A model generated the notes under the pieces. It saw only the letters and a program-made list of their open reading frames with translations. It did not search any database and had not been told where the DNA came from. 64,000 nucleotides of DNA from Plasmodium brasilianum (Eukaryota > Apicomplexa > Aconoidasida > Haemosporida > Plasmodiidae). Numbering within the stretch: position 1 is the first letter of the stretch; each line of letters opens with the position of its first letter. Below, piece by piece: positions 37,973 to 49,790 of this stretch. The position numbers were made by a program, and so were the translations under genes. The stretch spans positions 1,853,501 through 1,917,500 of the forward strand of contig NC_090124.1 in the NCBI RefSeq assembly GCF_023973825.1, read 5' to 3'.

Positions 37973-39324
37973 GATATATAGATATAGATATAGATAGATA
38001 GATAGATACATATAGATATAGATATAGGTATAGATATAGGTATAGATATAGATGTAGATGTAGATATGGATAAAGACATATATGTATAATTGTTCGTTTG
38101 ATAAGAGCATTAGGCAAATACCCCTTTTGTTTTTGAAGCATTCTTTCTTTATCTGTCTGCATACACATTTTCCCTTTTACGCATCTGTCCAAGTTGTATA
38201 CGAGTATATATATACCCCTGCCCCCCCATATGCATATATGAACACACGCACATATTTTTTAATCGCACGTTCTTCTCTTCTGTTATCATCTCATAAGATA
38301 ACTTTTCTTTTTTTTTTTTTTTTGTTCTTTTTTCCCCTTTTTTGTTCAACCCAATATTTGTACATGTTGATTGGAAAAATATATATCGAGAAAAAAAGCG
38401 TAACACATTTTTTCTTCAGAAGTTTTTTGTCGTCAAAAGGTGTATATATATGAATAGATACATATGTATATATATATATATATATGTATAATTTTTTTAT
38501 TTTATTATAGCGCTTCATATTTAAAATATTAGAAGCACTTTTTCATGTGTTGAGGTTTTTCAATGTTTCTTTTTTTTTTTTTTTTTTGTAAAATTAAATT
38601 TTCAGCTAAATGAGTTTTCTCCTCTTTATGTATATAATACATAAATGAATACATGTTGATACGTGATGACACATGATACATAATGATATATTATGATAAT
38701 GTTTAGGGTATAGATTTTAAATTAAATTTTTTTTTCTTTTTTTTCTTTTTTTTCCTTTTTTTCCTTTTTTTCCTTTTTTTTCTTTTTTTGTTAATTTGTT
38801 AAGAAAACATTAAAACATTGATAAAAAAATTCGTTGATTAAAAAAAATACGTTGAAGATCAAAATTTATATGTATGCTTAATTTTAAAAAAGATCACAAG
38901 AAAAAAAAAAAAGGGTATTAAAGAACCAAAAAATGAAAACAAGATAAAGCAAAGCAAAGCAAAACTAAACAAAATAACATATGATATGATAATACGATAT
39001 ATTACAATATAATAAAATAAAATTAAAAGCAATAAAATGGTCCATCCATCGGCAGATCTCACGCACAGATAACGCACGTCTTTTGAAGTATTAATGTATA
39101 TATAGATAAAAATATACATGTACACTTATACATATGTATAAAAAAATTAAATATTGCGTAAAATTAACAAAAAAAAAAAAAAAAAAATTTATTTACAATA
39201 CAGAGATATATATGCACACATACATACACACATACATACATACATACATACATACATACATACATACATACATACATACATACATACATACATACATACA
39301 TACATACATACATACATACATACA

Positions 39325-39360
<36 letters not shown>

Positions 39361-39591
39361 TAAGTTCTGTCCTGTTCTAGTACAGTCAACTAGGGGGGGC
39401 ACCTTTTCACATATCAAATAAGATAAGTTGTAATGGGGAAAAAATAAATGTAAACTAATAAAATGGTAAAAAAAAAAAAGAAAAGAAAAAACTGTTATAG
39501 GTTATAACTTCGACTTATTGAGGGATTCAAATATTTACTCGTCCACACGCATCATGCTTACATGTATCTATCCGCTTCTTTGAATAATTAA
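37681..39591. other. Intergenic, convergent DHHC2 / lectin-like gene
   Basis: Contains a GATA/GGTA-type purine-rich tract (37700-37850), (TA)n with GATA repeats (37905-38065), several T-rich TTTTTTCC blocks (38730-38790), a poly-A run and a long (TACA)n microsatellite (39215-39352). No gene is supported; all frames here are repeat translations. Confidence 0.6.
39215..39352. repeat. (CATA)n microsatellite, about 34 units
   Basis: A nearly perfect tetranucleotide run CATACATA over about 135 bp. It keeps frames open on both strands (IHTY or MYVC peptides), none of which is a gene. Confidence 0.95.
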
Positions 39592-39669
39592 CTATTTCCT
39601 TATGAAAAATAAACCGCAATAAAAACAGGTAAAGCCTCTTTTGAAATGATCCAGACACTAAAAAAGGGG

Positions 39670-39703
<34 letters not shown>

Positions 39704-42700
39704 TGAATTAATGTATATATACACATATCCACAACATATAACACATGTTTATGCACACCCAAAGGTGTGTAGGTACAAACGTGTCTCCGTTTTGGACTTG
39801 TCTGCCTATACCTTATCGGAGTACGTTGCATCGCACAGCTCACAGTGGTACTTGTATGTGCAGTAAATAAAGAAGTAGTAGCAAATGTGCACATGCCTTT
39901 GACAAACGTTACATGTTCGGGTAAAATATTTAAAGGAATTATTACAGTATGGACAATTTCCTAGTAATTGTGTATTCTTATAAGGATACATGGAAGTATT
40001 TAAGTATGCATCACAATTTACATTTTTCATAAGATGATCTAACATACTGTCTTGTTCATTTGTTGTATCATTCTGATTATTAAATTGGATATAAGTTTCT
40101 AAGTTATAATTTGTTTCTTTTCTACTAAACTGAATACGCTTCATGTTATCATCAACAATGTAATAGTACCTTTTTTTTTTCTCATAATTTAGTAAGTAGT
40201 TATATAGAGAAATTTTCTTTACACCTTTTTTCTCATCGGTTTCTTCTTTTTCGTTATGCACATCATGTACAGGTAAATTTACATTATCACACCTATTTCC
40301 TTCGTGCAGTACGATCATCTTGCTCTTATCCATGTTGTTAGCACTACAAATGTGCACATCCCCATTATGGGAAGCTTTCAGCCCGGTATCTTCTCCCTTG
40401 TTATTACCTCTTCTTTCCTGATCTGTACTTTGATCCCTTGTATGAGCATTGCCATACTGTGTTGCATCATTTCCAACCACGTTACATATAACAGCAGAGT
40501 TGTTTTCATTGAATAAGGATTTACACTGTTCATCTGAAATTATGGAAAAGTCTACATTCTTTTTTAAAAATCCGTTAAATTTAATGTTTGAGGAAAATAT
40601 ATTAAAATTGCTTGTAGTATATATATAGTACCCCCACTCAGGGGAGAAATTCTTTATACAGTTTTCAAAATTGTAGTGGTAATTATTGATAAGAGCATAT
40701 TCATTACTTTTATAACAAGTCGAATATCTCAGAAAAGAATTTTTAGAAAGATTGTATATGCGTGATATAATGAAATGTTTATTCTCATATGGAAATAACA
40801 AAAAAAAGAAATTACACATTTTTTCCACATAATATAAACATCCTCTTAAAAATAAGTGTACTATAAACTTTTTTAAAATAACATTTAATAATTTTGAATT
40901 AACAATAATTCTACACAATATTGAATAAAGAATTAAAATGAGAGAAGAATTTTCTATATATTTATAATGTTTATATTCATTAATCAATATTAAAATTTTA
41001 CAAATAATAATATTTCGGACATTCGCTTTCAGTATATTTTTTAACTCATCCATTGTTATATATGTACGATCTAGATTCAAATATATCTCAAAATACCTAT
41101 GATTCTTTTTTAATACATTCGTTTTAAATATACAATAGCTTCTTATGAAGTTTCGTATGTATTCCCCATTTCTTACACACACTTTTAATGCTTTCGTGTA
41201 CTTTTTCTCTTTTATATATTTTAAGTTAACTTTTAATAATGATTTCATCATATGAATTTTATATTTAATATATGTCATGTTAAATGAACTTCTTGATGTT
41301 ACTGTTGGAATCATGTATTTAGAACAACGCACGTAATCTTTATTCCTAAATTCTTTTAATTCCTCTTTAATACCTTTTTGGTAAAATTTATTTATCATAT
41401 ACAATTCGTATGGGGTTAACGGTACAATAAACTTGTAAAACTTTTTCCCTCGGTTTATTTCGCCATCTGCTGTTATGGTGTTATTCTGTTCTGCAACGAT
41501 GCTACAAGGTTCCTCCACATCGACATTACTTAGCTCCTCCTCTTCCATACAATAACTCCCCTCCATATCAACACTACTTCTGTCCTCACGCTTTTCACTC
41601 ATACCTACTGCTCTTTGTTCTAAACTATCCTTGTCATGCCCTCCTTTTAACTGGGAGCTTCTATCATTACCTTCAGGATTAGATCTATGCTTCTTCTTTC
41701 CATCCAGCTTTTCATTTACTCTGTTAAGAAAAACATACTTTTCATTAGGATTTCCATAAGGTCGTAAAGGAGGCTCGTCATTCTTATTTGCGATTTTCCC
41801 TACATTCATACCTTTTCCTTTTATTCCTTCCCCCTTATTATAATTTACACCATGAACTACATGATGTTTTACCTGATTTCTCATTTTTTGTTCATGTTTT
41901 TTATTTTGTTCCTTATAACTTTTGCACTTGTTAAATGTGAAATCACTTATATCCGATCGTTTCTCTTCAGTGTCGTTCCTTTGGTGGGATTCTCCCCCAT
42001 GGTTTGATTCATTCTTATGGTAAGCTTCACTCGTACGATGAGTTTCATCCACAAGGGGTGCTTCCCCCCATTCATGCATTTTTACCCCCCAGTCCAGGGT
42101 ATTTCTTCCTCCATAATTTAAGTTAACAATGGATCTACTTGCGTCAGAAAGGGGGGAGATGCTCCTATGAGCATGAAAGTTCATCAAATTATGCTCTTCT
42201 TGCCCACCTTCTTGCAGTTTTACATTTTTATTTAACCAATCGAAGTTTATGAAATTTTCTCCATTAAAATTTTTCCTTATGCCTTCATCCATACTTCTGT
42301 TCATGCTTCTGTCCATGCATCTGTTCCTGCTTCCGTCCACGTCTCCGTTCATGCCTTCATATATACCTCCACCCACGCCTTCACTTTTATCTTCACTTGA
42401 TCTGCCTGATTTTTCACTACTGCATTTGTACTTGTTCACATAATACTCATTAATGAGTTGATTTTCCTTTATATAGTTACTTATGTCCAACTCGAGTGGT
42501 GATAATTCCTTTGTCTTTTTTAACTCTTCTTTTATTTCTTGGTAAAACTTATTTTCTTCTTGCTGCTCCTTTTTCTTAACTAATTCATAGTACTTTTCCC
42601 TGATAAAATCTTTGCTTAATTTTCGCTCTTCATTCCTATTTTTTTTAGCTTCTTTTATTATCTCCTTTTTAATTATTTCCATAATTTTCCCCTTATCTCT

Positions 42701-43125
42701 TTTACTTAAATGCAAAGTCCTTCCAAGCAGCTTATTTAAAAAGGCATCGAAGAGTTCCCCTTTGAACTTGTCTTTTACTTCATTAAGGAAGTAACTCACC
42801 TCCTCATCACTGCATCCATCTCCATTAGCACTAACGTTACCACTGATATTGTCACTTCCATTATCGCTAACACTGCCACTTCTATTACCCTTTGCTCTGA
42901 CTGGTGCGATCCTTTTGATACTTTTTCCAATCTGGTTTCCACTTCCCGACATTTCAATAAAAGCCTTTTTTTTCGAATTTCCCTCACTCCTTTTATCTTT
43001 ACCATCCATATACTTATTAGCATTATCCGAAAAACTGCTGCGCTTACTCATCAGGTTTGAATCGTTACCTCGTTCTTTTCCCATACAGGAACTATTATTA
43101 TTATTATTATTATTATTATTACTAC

Positions 43126-43164
<39 letters not shown>

Positions 43165-46100
43165 TACTACTATTATTATTATTATTACTATTATTATTAT
43201 TATTACTATTATTATTATTACTACTATTATTATTATTATTACTATTATTATTACTATTACTGTTACTATTACTATTACTGTTACTATTCCAATTACTGTT
43301 ACTATTCCAATTACTGTTACTACTATCATTATTATTACCATTATGGTCAGAAAAATTAAAAAATAAAGATTCATCTTTGTTGTTTGTTTTATTCCTATTT
43401 GGTAAATTCGAATAGTAAGCCAATTTCTCTTCATTTAATTCGTTCCTTTTGTTCTTGTATGTGTATTCATCATTATCTACAGAGGAGAAGTTATTTGCAC
43501 TTTTCAATCTTCTGTTCTTTTTATCACTACTATTAACCTTTTCACTTTCCTTAATTGAAAAAAGGTCATCATCAGATAACTGCGAGTGGGCAGATAAAAC
43601 CTTTGCAAAGGAACGCAAATTATCCCTTGCAGATCTGTTGGATCCTTCATCCGAATCAAACTTGAAGAAATCTTGCTTCGATAGAGATGTACCGTTTATG
43701 CGCTTTTCATCATTTCTATCATCATCCACACCTTGTTCACAGTACGACTTCAACTTATCATCATCTGTTACGTTCTTCCCGTCCTTTACTTCCTTCCCGT
43801 CCTTTACTTCCTTCCCTTCTTTTACTTCCTTCCCGTCCTTTACTTCCTTCCCGTCCTTTACTTCCTTCCTTTCCTTTATTTCGTTGTCAAGCTGGATAAA
43901 TTTTTTTTTTATCCGTTCAATCTCGTTGTTAAACGCGTCGCACCTTTCCGTGATGGGCTTATTTTTACCATGGTCATCACCCCCATACTGCCAATTGTTC
44001 TTCAACTCTTGCCTATCCTCATGATTCCATTTTCCTCTAAAAGATGAGTTACCCTGTCCGTTTGTATTATCATCATTGTCATTATGCGCTTTTCGCATTC
44101 CCCTATTTGGATTATCGTCTTCATATTTTTTATCTCTTTTATCCCCTACCATGTGACTTGTTGTCTTTTTGCTTATTCTCCTGTCAGAAGATACACTATC
44201 CCATCTCCTTTCCTCATCATCTGTCTTACCTTTATAATGTATCTTACTTTTATCACGTACCTTACCTTTTTCATAATTCTTACTTTTTTTATTTTTTTTA
44301 TTTTTTTCCATTCCTTCATCAGAATGCCCCCGTTCAGAAGTGTGCTTACCTAAGGAGTTACTTCTGGATGGGGTGGAGGTACACCGTGAGTCTGCTCCTG
44401 CTGTACGTTCCCCCAGAGTACCATTACTGCCACTGCTGCCTTTTCTACAGTCGTAATCACCCTCATTGGCGAACTCCATCTTTTCTTTCATTTTTCTTAC
44501 TGTTGCACTACCCTCAGCATCATCTTCTGTGCGCATAGTTGACAGAAGGTCCGAATGTAACATATACTTATGCTCCTTCATTACAAGATCGGCTGATCTA
44601 CTTGCAGCAAATAGTCGTATCTCGGTTACTAAAAAAGAGATGAAATCTGTGTTCTCATTACTCTTCTTGCTTTTACTAGGTTTATAATAACTCTTCATAT
44701 TATAATCATTCGAAATAGTATTATCATCACTTCTATCAATATTATAATTCTCATTATTTGATTTCATACCGATGCATAGGGGTAATTTAAAATTACAATC
44801 AATAAAAAAGTTCGTAGCATATAAATATGTATTATAAAAAATAGCATAACCATTTTTACAAGTTTTTAAAAAATAATTATCATCACCTGTTAATACTATA
44901 TATATAAGATCAATGGTTAAGTTAAAAATGATTGAAACATTGCTCCAGTAGTAATTATTTAACTTTATACTTTTTATATACTCACAAGGGAAAGAATCAA
45001 AACGAAATTTCTTATTTTTAAAATTTATTACAAAATAACATTCGTCTTTATCAAAAATTAAGTGTATACTCCATTCACATTGTTCTTCAGTTCCTTTCTG
45101 AATTAAGCAGATGCATTTTTTTTTTTTTTTTCTTTTTTTTTTTCCCCCTTCTCATCTGCATATGTATCCTTATGCTTATCCTTGTGCTTATCCTTGTGCT
45201 TATCCTTGTGTTTATCCTTATCCTTATCTTTATACTTTTCTTTTTTTTTTTCCTTTTCATCATAAAAAAGATTTTCCTTCAACCCAATCCACATTTCAAA
45301 AGTAAACCCTTCATTATTTTCGTTAGACAAACTTTTTTGTATTTCATTTTTTATATGTATGCTCTTTTCATTCGTGCTGTAATTCCCTCCTAACAGCTCC
45401 AAGCAGCTATCTGACTCAATCTCAATGTAACATTTACCTTTTCCGCTTAGTTTTAAGCAGTAATTTTCCTTTATCTTCTCTTCCTCATTTCCCTGAAAAT
45501 AGAGTAGCTGCGTGTTCATTAGTTTGAACATCCACGGTGAGTCTACAAAATGGGGGGTGCGCGAGGAAGAAGTGAGGGGAAATAGGGAAAAAGTAGGTGA
45601 AAATAAGAATGGACAAAGAATGGGAAATAAAATGAAAAAAAATGAAATAAAAGGAGACTAAAGAGAACAAAATGAAATAAATAGAAAAAAATGCAAAAAA
45701 AAAAAAAAAAATGCAATAAATGCGCAAATGTGGGAAGCACACAAATACGGAGCGACAAAAAAACAAAAGGGCGTTTCCTCTTTTTGTTCAGAAAACTTTT
45801 ACGGAGTTAATTTTTTTTTTTTAAAATGCTGTACCATTACCATGCTGCTTGTAGTTTTTTATACATGCTGTTCTATTACACCCTGAATGGTCATTTAAGG
45901 TTACATCTCTACCTTCTGTACAACGATAATAAGCTACTAATCCTAGCGGGTTTTTACAAAATTCTTTTCTGATTTCGTTCCTTCCACCTAAGTCATATTC
46001 ATTCTGCTCAGCCATGATATTATTATCATTCTCTTCAGTGACTGTACTATTCTTTGACTGCTTAAAGTAACCTTGAAAAGAAAAATGCTTTTTCTTTTTT

Positions 46101-47601
46101 TTCTTTTCCATCTTATCAGAGTAGTTCGATTTAGCAAATAATCTACTCAAAATGGAGAAAAAAAAAAGCTCTACGTAAAATTTAGTCTTTCCACTAAGTA
46201 GTCTTCCTTATTGCATTTGTTACTGTTTGACTGTTCTTCCTCCTGTAACTACGCTGCTTGGTTATTCGTATGTTCGGTTACACAACTACTCTCAACTATG
46301 CCGCTTTTGCCTTTACTATGTACCACTACTACCAAAGCATACGTTCGGAAGCTTCTCCTGGGATAATAATATTTCGTACTGTACTTTTCTTCTAATATGT
46401 GCTTCTAAAAATATGTTTTTGCCAAAATTTCAAATAGCTTTATACTATTTAATTGTACTCATGAATGTTAAAAATATTTTTTTAAAATAAGCTTTATTTG
46501 AATGAAAGCTATTTCTCTGTGTCTGTCATTAGTAGTATTTCTTTTTTTTTAATTTTAACTCTTTCTTGTGGGAAAGAAAAATATTCCTTTACTATGTTTG
46601 CCTTTTTTCAAAATGTTTTGTATTTCTCTCTTTGTAACATTTCAAGCTTTTTATAACCTCCCACAATTTATTTTTATTTTTTTTTTTTTCCCTCCCCTAC
46701 CCCTCAATACATTTTATAAGTACATGTATTTTTCCCCTCTTTCAGTATTTTTCCTTTGTGTGATATTTCATTCAATTTGTTCTATATGAAGAAAAAAGAA
46801 AAAAAAAAGGGAAAAAAAATGGAAAAAAAAATGGAAAAAAAATGGAAAAAAAATGGAAAAAAATATATGAGAAAGAACAATTTTCATGATAAAGCGACAA
46901 AAAAGAGGGGAGAAAATTTAGATCTTCCAAAAAACTGGAGAGGGAAGAAACAAAAAAAAAAAAATAAAATAATAAATAAATAAATAAACGGATAAACGGA
47001 TAAACTGATAAACAGAAATAGATAAACAGAAACAGATAAACAGTAACAGATGAACAGATAAACATATAAACAAATAGATAAATAAATAAAACAAAATAGT
47101 GCTAATTGAGTACAATTAATGAGTACAAACCGACAATATAAAGTCTAAAATAATTTTGTTCATATCCTGCAGAATATGAATTCTGCTCTTTATCTGGCTT
47201 CAAAAATATAAGCTCAAGAAATTCTCCTCAAAGGGCATACTAAAATGTTTATTTTATTACAATACAATATTTTTTCAACATAGTTATATATATGTTGTAT
47301 ATATGCATGTACGTATGTATGTACGTATGTATGTACGTATGTATGTACGTATGTATGTACGTATGTATGTATGCATGTATGTATATACGTACACCTGCTT
47401 ACATGCGCATTATGTTTCTATAATGAACGTGACAAGGTGCAGTAATACATATTTTAAAATGTAGATCATAAAATAAGTGGTACAATAAAAGTGTTATCAT
47501 TTATCCTCTTCCTTTTCAGCAATGCTTTTTTTTCAACCTTGTTCCATATATGGGGGAAGGGTTACCTCTTTTGCTGATGGTGTGTATTTATATGTATACA
47601 T
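39592..47601 (-). CDS. Large protein with ConA/LamG-like N-terminal region and C-terminal zinc-binding region
   Basis: Sure parts: exon 45835-46150 (reads LGLVAYYRCTEGRDVTLND, a ConA/laminin-G-like strand) joins by GTACAG/TTTGTAG in phase to the exon from 45542 (SPWMFKLMN, then CYIEIESDSCLELLGGNY and FTFEMWIGLKENLF). That frame breaks in poly-A at about 45119-45147 and resumes as CICLIQKGTEEQCEWSIHLI, continuing without a stop into the 1653-codon frame whose first ATG is at 44767. The tail reads GNCPYCNNSFKYFTRTCNVC and KYHCELCDATYSDK. A GTATAG donor at 39811 then joins 39592-39657 (CLDHFKRGFTCFYCGLFFIR), completing the CxxC pairs. Tentative 5' exons are 47566-47601 (MYTYKYTPSAKE), 47131-47212, 46343-46404 and from 46242; the junction into 46150 is unresolved (MEKKKKKKHF at 46111 could be a start). 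The middle is a low-complexity region with a poly-Asn run, followed by a helical segment. Function unknown; the zinc layout loosely recalls C-termini of WDR35/IFT122-type proteins. Confidence 0.7.
43085..43320 (-). repeat. Asn-coding (ATT/ACT)n trinucleotide tract inside the lectin-like gene
   Basis: On the minus strand this is AAT/AGT codons: nearly 80 residues of Asn with scattered Ser, followed toward the N-terminus by (S)NWNSNSN units. It is an in-frame homopolymer tract typical of Plasmodium exons. Confidence 0.9.
47295..47375. repeat. 8-bp repeat (gtatgtac)n
   Basis: About nine copies of GTATGTAC / GTATGTAT in the proposed first intron of the 39592-47601 minus-strand gene. Confidence 0.85.
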
Positions 47602-48156
47602 ATACTACTACATACTAGTACTCCATAGATAATATATGTTAGTCTTATGTACTATAACAGTACTAAGTACGTCAATGAATTAGGTGAGATTTTAAAAATA
47701 GGAAAATATTTATTTTTATTTTGTCGTTGAGATGTATTATTTACTATTTTTTTTTTTTTTTTTTTTACCATTTTAAAATATTTTTTTTTTTATTGAAAAC
47801 ATTTTTAATTTAAAAAAAAATATACATAAGTCGAGATGGTAAACAATGATTCCTTCACTTTTATTATAATAGCAAACTTTATACAATCTGTTTTGGAAAC
47901 CTCTTCTAAAGTTAATTGCGACGGTGCAACGTTGACAAGTTGTGGAGACGTACATTTAAAAAAAAATTATGCACATGTTTAAAAAGTAGTTACCTGAATA
48001 TATGAATGCGTTTGTATATGTATACTTAAGCGTCCAGGTGAAAACGTCTATACATTTTTTTTATTATAAAAATATGAGCGAAGAATGTACAAAAAGAGGA
48101 GCATTCTTCAAAACTAGTAAACTTATTTTCCATATGCGTAGATGAAGCAAATAATT

Positions 48157-48196
<40 letters not shown>

Positions 48197-49790
48197 TTTT
48201 ATGCACATACAAGTACATATACGTATACTTACATGTATACATGTACATATATGTAGACATATGAGACAGGAAAGGAGCATTTTTCCTTGCCCCATATATA
48301 TATATATATGTATATATATGTATAAATATACATATAAGGCAAAAATATACTAAAAATGCGAATTAGAAAATCAAGTACCCAAAATAGTGTGTACAACAAT
48401 GTATATCATGTGAAAATGAATAAAGCTGTAAATCAGTAAAGATAAAAAGGTTAGGCATTAAAAAAAGAAAAAAAAGTACGGACATTTACAATTTTATTGA
48501 AAATTATCTTATCATTTTTGAAATAGTATATAAAAGAAATAACAAGACTACACAGAAAATTAAAAACCATGAGGAAAAGATGTACATACTTATGTATATA
48601 TATATATATATATATATCTTTTTTTTTTTTTTTTTGCCTCATTCTCCGTCAAAGTTATATCTATTAACTTTTTACTAACATTTGACGTAATTCATGTTTG
48701 TCTTTTTTAAGTAGTTTTGCTTGTATTTTAAAATAAATACATTATCGCAGTAATGTGAAGGAGATACGTTAAATTTGCGAAGATACAAAAACGTATGTAC
48801 GTGTGCATTCATGTATATCCTGTTCTTATTGGGAAATCAGAGATCTATGGTAAAACAGGGGGAATGATAATTCATGTTCAATGGTGAACCGTGAAACGGT
48901 TAGAAATAATTAATTCAAATAAATGTTCACATTGAAAAGGTAAAATAAAGTAAATTAAGATAAATTAAAATAGAATAAGAAAAGAGGGAGTTATCTGGGG
49001 GAATGTTTGTCAAACTGCAAGAAGCATATACAAATAAGTGCTCAAATATGTACAGAGGGAAAAATTGCACACGGGGTTTTCCAAATAGTGATAAATCAAT
49101 AAAAAAATAAAATAAATAATAATAAAAATAAAAATAAAATAAAAATAAAAATAAAATAAAAATAAAATAAAAAAAATAAAATAAAATAAAACTATACATA
49201 ATATAATATAATTTTTATGGCTAGAAAATAAAAAAAATTGAGCTAGCTATTTTTTTTTTTCCTTTTCTTTTTTTCGAACGAACATATGTGTATATTATAA
49301 TAGGTATAAACACATGTACAGGTCATATCTTTTTTTTTTTTTTTTTTGCCCAAATTTTTCCTAATTAGTAAATATGTGCTCCATAGAAGTAGTCATATTC
49401 CGTGTGTTATTAAAAATAACAACAGGAAAGTAATCAACAAAAATGGGAGCGTTATGTTTTACGTATAATTCGTAATTATGTTCTGTTTGCATTTTAAGCG
49501 AATTATTCGAGTTTACCCCATATTGTTCAGTTTCGTTCTACTTTGCCTTTTTACTCCGCTTCGTTCTACTTTGCCTTTTTACTCCGCTTCGTTCTACTTT
49601 GTCTATTTACTGCTCTTCGTTCTACTTTGTCTATTTACTGCTCTTCGTTCTACTTTGTCTATTTACTGCTCTTCGTTCTACTTTGCCATATTTTAATTTA
49701 TTTTAAACCAGCACATGTTCCTACATTTGCCGTTTATGTGGAGCACTTGTTGGGACTTTAAAAAAAAAGAAAAAGAAAAGTGGAGGGTGT
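47602..49790. other. Intergenic upstream of the lectin-like gene, with two unexplained islands
   Basis: Mostly poly-A/T and TA-rich. Two islands are less A+T-rich and open in several frames: 47836-47981, where the plus strand reads MVNNDSFTFIIIANFIQSVL to an in-frame TAA while the minus strand also reads well, and 48790-49080, where a minus frame reads SLFGKPRVQFFPLYIFEHLF and a small ACCGT/ACGGT hairpin occurs. I could not build a gene from either. A 28-bp repeat lies at 49525-49685. Confidence 0.45.
49525..49685. repeat. 28-bp minisatellite (ttcgttctactttg...)
   Basis: Five to six copies of a 28-bp unit beginning TTCGTTCTACTTTG; two have ...CCTTTTTACTCCGC and the others ...TCTATTTACTGCTC. 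It lies about 100 bp beyond the stop of the secreted VWA-like gene. Confidence 0.85.

Noticed and set aside
43057..43415. Plus-strand poly-Tyr and poly-Leu frames
   Set aside because: Antisense of the poly-Asn tract in the lectin-like gene.
44767..44767. ATG at 44767 as start of the 1653-codon gene
   Set aside because: The same frame stays open and coding-like for about 340 bases upstream (NYFLKTCKNGYAIFYN and so on), so this Met is internal.
47519..47580. Plus-strand acceptor CTTCCTTTTCAG followed by an open segment
   Set aside because: Could join the 47836 island in phase, but conflicts with the better-supported minus-strand first exon MYTYKYTPSAKE; kept only as an alternative.
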